Positions 42,666 through 51,933 are shown, numbered from the stretch's first letter. The stretch: DNA of 64,000 nucleotides from an uncultured Veillonella sp. (GCF_900545795.1 NZ_URAR01000002.1:1-64000), one strand, 5' to 3'. The notes: generated by a model not told the origin, from the letters alone. Program-made: numbers and translations.

Positions 42666-43391
42666 ATGAAAATCCTTTTGTCACCTAGTAAGACTAAGGT
42701 GTTATATGGCAGTCCTAGTGAGGCTGTTTTCCATGAGCCTACGACTGCGGCTATTGTGGAGCACATTCAAAGTCTCGATGAAGCAACCTTTGCCAAAGCT
42801 CTTAAATTAAAGGGAGACAAAGGCGCTGAATGGTACTCCTTTTATCAATCCTTTGCCACTCAGCCTGTGGGGGCTGCAGTGCAGTCTTATTCTGGTTTGG
42901 CATTTAAAAATCTTGATTGGGCTGGATTAAATGATGATGCTAAACTCTTTGGGGAAGCACATCTCTGTATTCTTTCTGCTCTTTATGGTTTAGTTCATCC
43001 TATGAGCCCTATTGCTGATTATCGCTTAGATTTTGTAGATTCTATTTATAAGGGCTATGATACATCTTTGTATGACTTATGGCGTGAGCGTGTTAATGAG
43101 GCTTTAGCGAGTGAAGATTGGCTACTTAATTTAGCATCAAAAGAGTATTCCAAGCTCATTGATCATCCGCGGATGGTGACAGTGGAATTTTTGGAACATA
43201 AAAATGATGTATGGAAGCAATTGAGCACCTCGTCTAAGCAAATGCGTGGTCGTTTAGCTCATTATATGCTAAGTAGTCAAGCTGAAAGCTGGAAACAGTT
43301 ACCTCAAGAGATTGATGAGTTTCATTTAGAGGGTGAAATTCCTAGCTCTATAACTGAAGCTTGTACGATTGTATATAAACGTCAGGCCTGA
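42666..43391 (+). CDS. yaaA: YaaA-family peroxide stress protein
   Basis: The 241-residue protein is a YaaA (DUF328) member: MKILLSPSKTK at the start, YSGLAFKNLDW, and ILSALYGLV...DYRLDF in the middle. In E. coli YaaA limits iron-driven oxidative damage under peroxide stress and can bind DNA. AGGAG sits before ATG 42666, right after a 64-bp tandem repeat. It follows a Mn2+ transporter by 190 bp, a fitting neighbour for oxidative stress, and is closed by a terminator. Confidence 0.9.
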   Translation: MKILLSPSKTKVLYGSPSEAVFHEPTTAAIVEHIQSLDEATFAKALKLKGDKGAEWYSFYQSFATQPVGAAVQSYSGLAFKNLDWAGLNDDAKLFGEAHLCILSALYGLVHPMSPIADYRLDFVDSIYKGYDTSLYDLWRERVNEALASEDWLLNLASKEYSKLIDHPRMVTVEFLEHKNDVWKQLSTSSKQMRGRLAHYMLSSQAESWKQLPQEIDEFHLEGEIPSSITEACTIVYKRQA

Positions 43392-43851
43392 GAGAAAACA
43401 ATATATACTAATAAATAAAATATAGATTGATAAAATCGGTGAAAATAGGTAAAAAAGAGTCGCGTGGGCGACTCTTTTTTGTTTTTCTGCTGAATCCTAT
43501 CAATTTATTCTATATGAATAAATATTGACCTAAAGGGTGCTATATGCTACTATAATAAAAATACAAACAGTTGTACATTCTATAAGGACATAGTGTTTAT
43601 GCTATATATGGCATCTTTAACTTTGTATTGATAGTACTAGCTTTGAATATGTGTTAGTTGGTAGTGCCAATTTTGTGAAGTCTTAGCTGGAAATATCAGC
43701 TTTGAGTGCTTTTATATAGTACTGTCCCATTTGGGAAGGCTAAGTCGATACTTGTTTGACTGTTGTATTACGTGGTTTAATTTGGTGGGAAAACCACAGG
43801 AGAGAGAATTGTTGAGAGCTATGTTATTGAGAGAGAAAAGGGGTTTTTCAT
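43392..43851. other. 460-bp intergenic region with terminator and faint repeats
   Basis: Apart from the terminator at 43451-43480, 43613-43715 holds repeated TAGCTTTGA/TTAGTTGG/TCAGCTTTGAGTGC words at irregular spacing. No gene is seen. AGAGAGAAAAGGGG precedes ATG 43852. Confidence 0.4.
43451..43480 (+). terminator. terminator after yaaA
   Basis: AAAAAAGAGTCGC-GTGG-GCGACTCTTTTTT: a 13-bp perfect stem, T run, 60 bp past the yaaA stop. Confidence 0.93.
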
Positions 43852-45063
43852 ATGGAGATGTTTATCTCATCACAGATGGGTTTATTAACTATTTTAGTTC
43901 TTATGCTATTTATTGGGGAAGTTATATCGATTCGCACTAAAGCGTGGATTCCTTCCGTATTTATTACAGCCGTATTATTTTTATTAGCTTATTGGACTTT
44001 CTTACCTAAGGACGCTATTGCTAAGGCAGGGATTCCAGCGGCTACAGCTACGATGCTGATGGGCTTATTAATTACTAATATGGGAACGCTTTTATCGGTT
44101 AAAGAGTTGATGAAGCAGTGGAAGATTATTCTTATTGCTCTTGGTGGGATTGCTGGTATTACAGCCTTCTTACTATTCATCGCCGTTCATTTCCTCGATT
44201 GGAATACAGTTGTCGTAGCTACACCACCATTGGTAGGGGGCATTGTGTCCTCTATTATTATGAGTAATGGGGCAAAGGAACTAGGTCTTACTAGTTTATC
44301 TGTATTGGCCGTGTTGATTTATGTAATACAAGGTTTTGCTGGATATCCTTTGACTTCCGTTATGCTTAAGCGAGAAGGACTGCGCGTCATTAAAGAGTAT
44401 CGGGCTGGAAAAATAAATAAAGATGCAGACTCTGTTGATCCTACCAATGTATCTGATGAGAAACCAGCACGCATGTTCCAACGGGCGCCACATATTTACA
44501 ATACAGCGTATTTTAAATTTTTACGCCTCGCTTTCTGTGCTGCCTTAGCCTTTGTTGCGTCATCAGGTTTTGCGCTTATCGGTTTAAAAGTAAATGCCTT
44601 TGTTCTATGTTTGCTCTTTGGTATTATTGGTAAATCAGTAGGGTTCTTGGAGACGCATTGCTTGAAGTCAGCTGGGGGCTTTGGTTTTTGTCTATTAGGT
44701 TTGATGTTATTTATTTTTGATACATTAAAAGAAGCTACACCAGACATGATTTTAAGCCTTTTATATCCTTTAGTAGTGATTATCGTTATAGGGGTTATTG
44801 GCATGTTTGTGTTCTCCATCATTATTGGTCGCTTAGTGGGTGTGTCTAAGGAATTAGCCTTTGCTACTTCTTTAACTGCTTTATATGGTTTCCCAGCAGA
44901 TTATGTTATTACCATGGAAGTTATTACATCCCTTACTGATGATCAGGATGAGCGCGCTGTATTAACACAGCATATGTTACCGCCTATGTTAGTGGCTGGT
45001 TTTATTACAGTTACCATTGTATCTGTAGTATTAGCGGGGATTATGGTTAACTGGTTACAATAA
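43852..45063 (+). CDS. multi-pass permease, possibly GltS-like or a related anion symporter
   Basis: The 403-residue membrane protein has about 10-12 hydrophobic segments with a hydrophilic loop at about 185-225 (RAGKINKDADSVDPTN...). The TPPLVGGIVSSIIMSNGAKELG and LTALYGFPADYVITMEVIT stretches are typical of GltS-like or AbgT-like two-repeat transporters, but I cannot name the family with confidence. It precedes an M20D amidohydrolase by 91 bp, so uptake of an acylated amino acid or peptide conjugate cleaved by that enzyme is a fair guess. Confidence 0.65.
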   Translation: MEMFISSQMGLLTILVLMLFIGEVISIRTKAWIPSVFITAVLFLLAYWTFLPKDAIAKAGIPAATATMLMGLLITNMGTLLSVKELMKQWKIILIALGGIAGITAFLLFIAVHFLDWNTVVVATPPLVGGIVSSIIMSNGAKELGLTSLSVLAVLIYVIQGFAGYPLTSVMLKREGLRVIKEYRAGKINKDADSVDPTNVSDEKPARMFQRAPHIYNTAYFKFLRLAFCAALAFVASSGFALIGLKVNAFVLCLLFGIIGKSVGFLETHCLKSAGGFGFCLLGLMLFIFDTLKEATPDMILSLLYPLVVIIVIGVIGMFVFSIIIGRLVGVSKELAFATSLTALYGFPADYVITMEVITSLTDDQDERAVLTQHMLPPMLVAGFITVTIVSVVLAGIMVNWLQ

Positions 45064-45153
45064 GATAATTTATTGTATGGGGATGTGCTAGTGCCGATAT
45101 GAGTGTAGAGTCATTGCTCTACAGAGATGAGAAAAAAGTTAGGAGTCTTTTAC

Positions 45154-46338
45154 ATGAAACAAAGTGAAGTAAAACAATTAATTTTAGAAAAAGAGCAAGA
45201 ATTAATTGCTCATCGTCGTTATTTCCATGAAAATCCAGAATTATCCTTGGAAGAATTTGAGACGACTAAAGTATTAGCCAAAGAGCTTGATGCATTGGGG
45301 ATTTCCTATCGTTTAACGGAGCCAACTGGTATTATTGCTGATATTCCTGGTAAAGGACCAGGCAAGACGGTGGCTTTGCGTGCCGATATGGATGCACTAC
45401 CAGTAGAAGAGATTACGGAGAATTTACCATATAAATCAAAAGTGCCTGGCAAAATGCATGCCTGTGGTCATGATAGCCATATTGCCATGTTGCTTACAGC
45501 CGTAAAAGTGTTGCATTCCTTGCGCGATCAATTTAATGGTACGGTGCGTATCATATTCCAACCAGCAGAAGAAGCTGCTGCTGGCGCTAAATTGATGATG
45601 GAGCAAGGCGCTTTAGATGGCGTGGATAGCATCTTTGGGGAACATATTTGGTCGCCTCTACCAGCGGGCTTAGTATCCTGTATTGACGGCCCTTGTATGG
45701 CCGCATGCGATGTGTTCTATGCTACCTTTACTGGCAAGGGTGGGCATGGTGCTATGCCTGAAACAGCTGTAGATGCTACTGTAATGGCCGGTAGCTTTGT
45801 AGCAAATGTACAGACAATCGTATCTCGTAATATTAATCCATTGGATACGGCAGTGGTAACGGTAGGTAAATTAGAGTCTGGCACGCGTTTCAATGTTATT
45901 TCTGGAGAAGCCAAACTAGAAGGTACTGTGCGCACATTTACAGCTCATGACCGCGAATTAGTGGAAACTAAGCTTCGCCGTTTTGCAGAGGATACAGCTC
46001 ACATGTTTGGAGGCTCTGTAGAATTTACTTATGTATATGGCACTGATGTGGTGGATAATAATCCGACTGAAGCTGCTCGCGTGCGTAAACTGGCTGGTAA
46101 AGCCTTTGGTGAAGATAAAGTATTTAGCGAACCTAAGCGTTGCATCGGGGAAGATTTTGCCGCCTATATGACTAAAGTACCAGGTGCTTTTGCTTATGTA
46201 GGGGCTGAAAATGAAGCTAAAGGCGCTTGTTGGCCACATCATAATGGACATTTTAATATTGATGAAGAATCTTTAAAAATCGGTGCTGAATTATACGCAC
46301 TATATGCCTTAGATTTTCTTGGTGCATTAGAAGATTAA
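45154..46338 (+). CDS. M20D-family amidohydrolase (amino-acid acylase type)
   Basis: The 394-residue protein is a zinc peptidase of the M20D group: HRRYFHENPELSLEEFET, LRADMDALPVEE, MHACGHDSHIAM, QPAEEAAAGAKLM, and GEDFAAY. Members hydrolyse N-acyl or hippurate-like amides, releasing amino acids. ATG 45154 is chosen for AGGAG at 45141-45145; a frame from 45127 is less likely. It lies behind a permease gene, suggesting uptake and cleavage of an amidated nutrient. Confidence 0.88.
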   Translation: MKQSEVKQLILEKEQELIAHRRYFHENPELSLEEFETTKVLAKELDALGISYRLTEPTGIIADIPGKGPGKTVALRADMDALPVEEITENLPYKSKVPGKMHACGHDSHIAMLLTAVKVLHSLRDQFNGTVRIIFQPAEEAAAGAKLMMEQGALDGVDSIFGEHIWSPLPAGLVSCIDGPCMAACDVFYATFTGKGGHGAMPETAVDATVMAGSFVANVQTIVSRNINPLDTAVVTVGKLESGTRFNVISGEAKLEGTVRTFTAHDRELVETKLRRFAEDTAHMFGGSVEFTYVYGTDVVDNNPTEAARVRKLAGKAFGEDKVFSEPKRCIGEDFAAYMTKVPGAFAYVGAENEAKGACWPHHNGHFNIDEESLKIGAELYALYALDFLGALED

Positions 46339-46342
46339 TACT

Positions 46343-46418
46343 TAGCTAGCCGGCTCAATCCATGGCTAGAAAACAAATTGTTTTTAGTCATGGATTTATG
46401 AGTTTAGGCTAGCTTTTT
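46343..46418 (+). terminator. long terminator after the amidohydrolase
   Basis: AGCTAGCC pairs with GGCTAGCT and, inside, AATCCATG with CATGGATT, ending in TTTTTT. The 60-base hairpin is 5-80 bp past the stop. Confidence 0.75.
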
Positions 46419-46605
46419 TCTATTAAATATGTCAAATTATAGGTGAATTTAGGCTTTTTACTAGGAAAAAAGGACCTTTATGATATATAATAATATATAT
46501 TGGAAACATTAGATGTATAGTGATTAATTATTTGGTTTTGCCTTATAGAGGCTTATTTAATCATTATTTTATAGAGTATTATTGAGTAAAGGCACAAGGG
46601 TAGCT

Positions 46606-47724
46606 ATGACAGTACAAGATATTTTAAAGAAAGATTTAGTTGGCGATGAATGGCTCACTGTTGAAGAATTGCGTACGCTTATGCATGTCACTGATGAGGA
46701 TACGCTGCAGGCGATTTATAAGAAAGCCTATGAAGTTAAGGCTAAATATGTAGATAAGGTTGCGTATTATCGTGGGCTAATTGAGTTCTCTAATCGCTGT
46801 ATTAAGAATTGTGAATACTGTGGTATTCGCCGTGATAATACAAAAACAGAGCGCTTTGATATGAGCCGTGAAGATATTTTAATGATGGCTAAATGGGCCT
46901 ATGATCATGAATATGGTTCCATTACTTTGCAATCAGGGGAGCGTAATGATCCAGCGTTCGTAGATTATGTGGTGGATTTAATTCGCGACATAAAAGCCAT
47001 TGGTGATGGTTCCTTAGGTATTACTATGTGCGTTGGGGAGCAGACCGAAGAGTCCTACCGCCGCATGGTAGAAGCGGGGGCTAGCCGTTATTTACTTCGT
47101 ATTGAGACGACTAATGGGGAATTATTCCACAAGATTCATCCTAATGATGAATTACATTCCTTTAAAACTCGCGTAGAATGCTTAAAAGCATTGCGTCGCG
47201 TAGGCTTCCAAGTTGGCACGGGCGTGATGATTGGTTTACCTGGTCAAACGGAAGATGATTTAGTTAATGATATTTTATTTTATCGCGATATGGATATTGA
47301 TATGATTGGCATGGGGCCTTATGTAGTGCATCATGATACGCCATTAGGGCAAGAAGCCTTAGCTCTAGGTATCGATAGTGAAGAAGGTAAAAATCGCCGC
47401 ATTCAGTTGGGCTTAAAAATGATTGCCCTCACTCGATTATTCTTGAAGGATGTAAATATTGCGGCCACTACAGCCTTGCAAGCGTTAGATAAATTAGGAC
47501 GTGAAAAAGGATTGGCAGCAGGGGCTAATATTTTGATGCCTATTATTACAGTGCCAGAGCATCGCGCTAAGTACTTGCTTTATGATAATAAACCTTGCGT
47601 GGATGATAATGCCGATAAATGTAAAGATTGCTTGACGCGCCGCGTTATGTCAATTGGCGATATGGTAGGTTGGAAGCAAAATGGTGATTCCAAGCATTAT
47701 GGCAAGCGCACAGGCTTGTTTTAA
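46606..47724 (+). CDS. hydE: [FeFe]-hydrogenase maturase HydE (radical SAM)
   Basis: The 372-residue radical-SAM protein has the cluster motif C65-C69-C72 in NRCIKNCEYCGIR and HydE-type features: GVMIGLPGQTEDDL, IGMGPYVVHHDTPLG, and a C-terminal cysteine cluster CKDCLTRRVMSIG. HydE helps build the H-cluster of [FeFe] hydrogenase. The start ATG 46606 follows ACAAGGG; a TTG at 46582 is less likely. HydF, HydG and the hydrogenase are not adjacent. The close relatives BioB and PylB are ruled out by the C-terminal pattern. Confidence 0.8.
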   Translation: MTVQDILKKDLVGDEWLTVEELRTLMHVTDEDTLQAIYKKAYEVKAKYVDKVAYYRGLIEFSNRCIKNCEYCGIRRDNTKTERFDMSREDILMMAKWAYDHEYGSITLQSGERNDPAFVDYVVDLIRDIKAIGDGSLGITMCVGEQTEESYRRMVEAGASRYLLRIETTNGELFHKIHPNDELHSFKTRVECLKALRRVGFQVGTGVMIGLPGQTEDDLVNDILFYRDMDIDMIGMGPYVVHHDTPLGQEALALGIDSEEGKNRRIQLGLKMIALTRLFLKDVNIAATTALQALDKLGREKGLAAGANILMPIITVPEHRAKYLLYDNKPCVDDNADKCKDCLTRRVMSIGDMVGWKQNGDSKHYGKRTGLF

Positions 47725-47795
47725 ATCGTAAAAATCTTTGGTAATAAAGCTATTAACTAGCTAGAGCAAGCATAAGTTACATTGTTTATAAGAGC

Positions 47796-47828
47796 AAAAA
47801 ACGGTTGGAAATATTTCCAACCGTTTCT
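47796..47828. terminator. terminator between hydE and mscL (convergent)
   Basis: AAACGGTTGGAAAT and ATTTCCAACCGTTT form a 14-bp perfect stem with no loop bases, A run before and T-rich after. Confidence 0.93.
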
Positions 47829-47847
47829 TTTTATGTTTTTATTTAAT

Positions 47848-48306
47848 TTATGCTGTTTTTGTTTCTGGTTCAATTACAGAAGTACAATGTGGGCAACGAG
47901 TTGCATCATCAGCCACTTCTTGTTTACAGAATGGGCATTTACGAGGATCTACTGCAGGCTCTTCTTTTTTAGGAAATAGGCGATTCACTTGTTTGATTAC
48001 AAGGTAGATAGCAAAGGCAACGATTAAGAATTGAATTAAGGAATTCAAGAAGCTACCATAGGCAATAACAGGAATACCAGCTGCTTTAGCTTCAGCTAAG
48101 GAATTAGCTTGTTCGCCATTTAAGCTAATAAAGAAGTCAGTGAAGTCGATACCACCTAATACCATACCAATTGGTGGCATAATGATATCGCTTACTAAGG
48201 AAGCAACGATTTTGCCAAAAGCAGCACCAATAACAACGCCGACAGCTAAGTCAATTACATTACCGCGTAGGGCGAATTCTTTAAAGCCCTTTAAAAAATC
48301 TTTCAT
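47848..48306 (-). CDS. mscL: large-conductance mechanosensitive channel with C-terminal zinc ribbon
   Basis: Residues 1-115 are a standard MscL: GFKEFALRGNVIDLAVGVVIGAAFG and a second helix IQFLIVAFAIYLVIK. The remainder adds a zinc ribbon, CPFCKQEVADDATRCPHC with C124, C127, C138 and C141, where most MscL proteins end in a short helix. The channel releases solutes during hypo-osmotic shock. The extra ribbon would face the cytoplasm and could bind a partner or sense redox/zinc. GGAGGGA precedes ATG 48306. Single gene. Confidence 0.93.
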   Translation of the reverse strand: MKDFLKGFKEFALRGNVIDLAVGVVIGAAFGKIVASLVSDIIMPPIGMVLGGIDFTDFFISLNGEQANSLAEAKAAGIPVIAYGSFLNSLIQFLIVAFAIYLVIKQVNRLFPKKEEPAVDPRKCPFCKQEVADDATRCPHCTSVIEPETKTA

Positions 48307-48451
48307 AAATAAGTCCCTCCAATTATGTTGTCATAATTTTATAAAATTTCTTTGGCCCTTATGGCCCGTGATTTTCATAGATAGTATAGCATAGAGAGAA
48401 AGAGATGTATACAATTATTTTTAAATAAATCGATATAGATAATTTGCATTG

Positions 48452-49639
48452 CTAGTCTATCTTAGTCGCCATACGACCGACTATATAGCTTAATAAAGTA
48501 ATGCAAATCATAACGGGGAAGGTAGTGCCAATCGGAGTTTCAAAAGTAAGTACACTGCGATAGAGCACGAAACCGATAAGCCATAGTATTAAATTACGGA
48601 TACTAAAGGCTTGTTCAGACACATCTTGTTTTAGCAAGAAATACTGACTAAATAAAATGGCAATCATAGGTGTAAATACAGAGCCAATTAAGAATAGGAA
48701 CTCTTCATATTCTGTCATAGGGATTACAATGGCTAAGCCTACACTTAAGATAGTGGCACCGATGGAAACGATTTTTTCTGGCGCTTTCGGTACAAGGCTA
48801 ACTACGCTAACACCTGAAGAATAAGCATCTAAATAGGTTGTAGCAACGGTAGAGAAGATAATGATGAGTAAGGGGAAGAGACCAATTTCAGCTTTTGACA
48901 TAACCGCTACAATATCGTTTTCACCAGTGTAGAGCGCACAGCTAAGTCCCAAGGTATACATCCAGGCGCTTACTGTACAATATGTTAAGGTGCTAACGCC
49001 AGCGGCAGCCACAGGGCGCTTCGCTTTGCGTGTATAGTCTGAAATCAGTGCTAAATAGGAAATAGGCATGGCGGCTGCAAGTTCTACAGCGGCCCCAAAA
49101 CTTAGATCTTCATTAAAGAAATTGGCGCCTATAGGGCTTGCTAAGGAACTGGCAGGTGTAATAATGATGGAGCTAAGCCAGAGGGCTAATAAAAAGAGCA
49201 AGGACATAGCTACAGAATTGAGCTTAGTTAGCGTTTGGGGGCTTACGAAAAGCCAAAGAATGATGATGCATCCCATAATACTGGCCCATAGGGCGGTGCC
49301 TAAAGGATAGATACTTTGGGCTGCGGCAGATCCTGCAATGAGGACGACTGTGGCCCAGCCGATGAGCTGCATAATATTCGTTACGGCAAAGAAGGAGGCA
49401 CCGCGTTTGCCAAAGGCAATGCGAACGGATTCCATAGCGCTACGTCGCGTTTGACCGCCAATTACGCCAGCTAAAAATAAGAGAAAACCACCAATAATAT
49501 GGCCTAAGATAATAGCTGTAAATGCTTTAGTAAAACCTAGGGGTGCAAAAAGTGTACCTGTAAAAATTTCAGCCATGGAGAGGGCAGCCCCAAACCATAT
49601 AAGGGAGCAAGAAAATAAACTAGTCTGTTTTTTATCCAT
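48452..49639 (-). CDS. cytX: CytX-like NCS1 transporter (thiamine precursor/HMP), copy 1
   Basis: The 395-residue protein has 10-12 transmembrane segments. The start SCSLIWFGAALSMAEIFTGT and the middle LISDYTRKAKRPVAA fit NCS1 permeases annotated as the hydroxymethylpyrimidine transporter CytX. It is about as long as its neighbour (49839-51020), with which it shares most motifs, and lies behind a terminator. Whether both transport the same precursor is unknown. Confidence 0.75.
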   Translation of the reverse strand: MDKKQTSLFSCSLIWFGAALSMAEIFTGTLFAPLGFTKAFTAIILGHIIGGFLLFLAGVIGGQTRRSAMESVRIAFGKRGASFFAVTNIMQLIGWATVVLIAGSAAAQSIYPLGTALWASIMGCIIILWLFVSPQTLTKLNSVAMSLLFLLALWLSSIIITPASSLASPIGANFFNEDLSFGAAVELAAAMPISYLALISDYTRKAKRPVAAAGVSTLTYCTVSAWMYTLGLSCALYTGENDIVAVMSKAEIGLFPLLIIIFSTVATTYLDAYSSGVSVVSLVPKAPEKIVSIGATILSVGLAIVIPMTEYEEFLFLIGSVFTPMIAILFSQYFLLKQDVSEQAFSIRNLILWLIGFVLYRSVLTFETPIGTTFPVMICITLLSYIVGRMATKID

Positions 49640-49778
49640 AATATATCCTTTCTAAGAAAGCTTAATTTTTTTAGGTTTAATACCATTAATATTATAAATA
49701 CTATGCTAAGGGTTGAATGCATTAATTTTTTAGCATTCCTTATAAAGTATACGTTAAAATCTTGAAAAAGGGAATAAA

Positions 49779-49811
49779 TAAAGCAGGAATTACAAGTAAT
49801 TCCTGCTTTAT
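49779..49811 (-). terminator. terminator after the second CytX gene
   Basis: TAAAGCAGGAATTAC-AA-GTAATTCCTGCTTTA, 15-bp perfect stem; on the minus strand it is followed by a T-rich stretch. It falls between the two CytX genes, implying a separate promoter or partial readthrough for copy 1. Confidence 0.9.
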
Positions 49812-49838
49812 TAGTTATTTTTTATAATATATTGTATT

Positions 49839-51020
49839 TTATGCTTTGGACTTTGAAGTTAGGCGCCCTACAATATAGGTTAGGCCTGCAATACAAATCA
49901 TAACAGGCACTGTGGATCCTAAAGGGGTATCCCAAGTTAATAAATTTCTATATAAGATAAAACCGATGATCCAAAGAATCAGGTTAGTATAGTTAAATTT
50001 ACGCCCAGATGCATCCTGCTTAAGGAGAAAGTATTGGGTAAATAGAATCGCAATCATGGGCGTGAATATAGAACCAATAATATATAAAAATTCTTCATAC
50101 TGAGTCATAGGCACGAAAATGGCTAGGATAATGCCCAGTATAGTGATGCCAATAGCTGTAGGCTTTTCCGGTAGCTTTGATATGAGACTGGTCGCACTTA
50201 CACCAGCTGAATAGGCATCTAAATAAGTGGTAGTTACTGTAGAGAAAATTATAATGAGCAAAGGCCATAATCCAAGGCCTGCTTTGAGCATAACGAGGGC
50301 AATATCTCCTTCCCCTGTATAGAGCGCTGTGCCTAGGCCGATGAGGTACATCCAGGTACTAATGAGACAATACGTAAAGGTGCTTACCACGGTAGCTGCT
50401 AATGGGCGCTTGGCGGTGCGTGTATAGTCTGCCACTAGGGGCAACCAAGATAGGGGCATGACCGTAGCCAATTCGACTGCCGCACCGAAGGAGAGGCTTT
50501 GCTCATTCAGGGCCAGGTTACTTAAGTCTGCTGTAGGATTAAAGATTAAGGCACTAAGCCAAAGGGTAAGTAAGAATAAAAGCGCCATAGCCACTAAATT
50601 GAGTTTAGTTAGCTGGCTTGGGCCTACTAAAAGCCAGAGGATGATTAAGGCACCAATAATGATAGACCAAAGGGCAGACCCTAAAGGCATGATTGCATCT
50701 GCTGCGGCTGCGCCAGTAATGATCATAACCGTAGTCCAGCCTATGAGCTGTAGTACATTGGCTAGGGCGAAAAAGGACGCTCCTTGAGAGCCAAAACCAA
50801 TGCGCACAGTTTGCATTGCACTTTGTTTAGTATTAGCGCCGATGAGACCGGCCAAGAAGAACAGGCAACCGCCAATGATGTGACCTAAAATAATGGCTAA
50901 TAGGCCTTGTTCAAAGCCTAGCGGCGCAAATAAGGTGCCTGTAAAAATTTCTGCAATAGATACGGCAGCACCAAACCAAAGAAGACCATGAGATAGTAAA
51001 TTAGTTTCGTTTGTTTTCAT
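49839..51020 (-). CDS. cytX: CytX-like NCS1 transporter (thiamine precursor/HMP), copy 2
   Basis: The 393-residue protein is closely related to the gene at 48452 (LLWFGAAVSIAEIFTGTLF, LVADYTRTAKRPLAA). It is the first gene behind thiW (138-bp gap) and therefore probably under the TPP riboswitch, which supports a role in uptake of the pyrimidine precursor of thiamine. GGGGGAG precedes ATG 51020. Substrate is inferred from family annotation and context. Confidence 0.8.
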   Translation of the reverse strand: MKTNETNLLSHGLLWFGAAVSIAEIFTGTLFAPLGFEQGLLAIILGHIIGGCLFFLAGLIGANTKQSAMQTVRIGFGSQGASFFALANVLQLIGWTTVMIITGAAAADAIMPLGSALWSIIIGALIILWLLVGPSQLTKLNLVAMALLFLLTLWLSALIFNPTADLSNLALNEQSLSFGAAVELATVMPLSWLPLVADYTRTAKRPLAATVVSTFTYCLISTWMYLIGLGTALYTGEGDIALVMLKAGLGLWPLLIIIFSTVTTTYLDAYSAGVSATSLISKLPEKPTAIGITILGIILAIFVPMTQYEEFLYIIGSIFTPMIAILFTQYFLLKQDASGRKFNYTNLILWIIGFILYRNLLTWDTPLGSTVPVMICIAGLTYIVGRLTSKSKA

Positions 51021-51158
51021 AATAACTCCCCCAACAGCTATCTCTAGGGCTTGCTCAGTTCATTTAGGTAATTGGCACATAGGTATTGGCGAATAGGCTT
51101 ATGTGCATGTAGACTTCAATTCGCTATACACATAGGTGTATGGACTGATGACCTGGTC

Positions 51159-51677
51159 TTAGAGATTCTGTTGTATATGAGATAAGGCTCCTGAAGTGCG
51201 TAATGCGTATAATAACATTCCTGCCAATAGCGAGCCACCTATGGTAGAAACTAAGAAAGGAATAACATACACATAAAAGGCTGCTTGTCCCGCTGATTGT
51301 CCTAAGAATATAACCGCTATGGGATAGGCTGTGAGGCCACCGAGAATTCCTGTGCCGAATACTTCTCCTAGGAGTGTGTAGAAGATATTGTGAGTACGTT
51401 TGTAGATATAGGCACTTAAAAAGGCACCCCACATGCTACCAGGAAAGGCGAGTACACTGCCAAGACCTAAGAGATTACGCAGTAGACTCGCTGAGAACGC
51501 TGCGCCGACGCCATAATATGAAGAAAGCAGCACAGCGCAGAGCACATTCACCATATGTTGCACTGGTGCACATTTACTAGCGCCTACAGGAAATGAAACG
51601 GTGCTACCCACAACAGCTACGGCTACAAGTAGACTTGTGATAGTTAATTTTCTTACATTACTGAATGATGAGTTCAT
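51159..51677 (-). CDS. thiW: ThiW, S-component for a thiazole/thiamine precursor ECF transporter
   Basis: The 172-residue membrane protein has about five or six hydrophobic segments and the ThiW signature VGASKCAPVQHMVNVLCAVLL. As an ECF S-component it binds the vitamin precursor (probably the thiazole) and works with a shared EcfA/T module encoded elsewhere. It sits behind a TPP riboswitch and terminator, and ahead of two CytX genes, so the operon brings in both halves of thiamine. AAAGGT lies before ATG 51677. Confidence 0.88.
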   Translation of the reverse strand: MNSSFSNVRKLTITSLLVAVAVVGSTVSFPVGASKCAPVQHMVNVLCAVLLSSYYGVGAAFSASLLRNLLGLGSVLAFPGSMWGAFLSAYIYKRTHNIFYTLLGEVFGTGILGGLTAYPIAVIFLGQSAGQAAFYVYVIPFLVSTIGGSLLAGMLLYALRTSGALSHIQQNL

Positions 51678-51696
51678 TACAAATACCTTTGCGGTC

Positions 51697-51775
51697 GAGA
51701 CTTAATGGTCTCCTCTCACGCCGGAACACGGCTTCCCTTCGCTGTAATGACAAATGTCGGGCGCTCCCCCGCCAT
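51697..51775 (-). promoter_or_regulatory. extra structured leader between riboswitch terminator and thiW
   Basis: Between the TPP terminator and thiW, GAGAC-TTAATG-GTCTC (51697-51712), GCCG/CGGC (near 51721-51736) and CAAATG/CATTTG (about 51749-51775) are potential hairpins in GC-rich DNA unlike the surroundings. It is not part of the TPP aptamer. Function is unknown; it might tune translation of thiW or be part of an alternative fold. Confidence 0.4.
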
Positions 51776-51795
51776 TTGGTCTGTTAAGACGGCAT

Positions 51796-51830
51796 AAAAA
51801 AACAGAGATACCTAGTACGGTACCTCTGAA
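51796..51830 (-). terminator. intrinsic terminator of the TPP riboswitch
   Basis: CAGAGATACC (51803-51812) pairs with GGTACCTCTG (51819-51828), one mismatch; the minus-strand transcript then has seven T. It lies between the aptamer and thiW, as expected for transcriptional control. Confidence 0.88.
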
Positions 51831-51852
51831 AGGTGTTAGAACAATATATAAC

Positions 51853-51933
51853 ATCTTCCTACGACGGCATTATCCGCATCAGGTATAAGGGTCGAAGTTA
51901 GATGAACTTCCTCTCAGCAATAAGCTCCCCTGA
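51853..51933 (-). ncRNA. TPP riboswitch
   Basis: The minus strand reads CAGGGGAGC...GCTGAGAGG...ACCC...ACCTGATGCGGATAATGCC...GTAGGAAG, the conserved thiamine-pyrophosphate aptamer with all three core blocks. Binding of TPP would favour the terminator at 51796-51830 and shut off thiW and cytX. Confidence 0.95.

Noticed and set aside
44496..44822. Minus-strand frame inside the permease at 43852
   Set aside because: Overlaps a continuous transmembrane protein on the other strand; no start signal.
51697..51775. Second riboswitch (cobalamin- or guanidine-like) in the thiW leader
   Set aside because: Some words resemble cobalamin aptamer blocks, but the order does not fit, so it is kept only as an unassigned leader.
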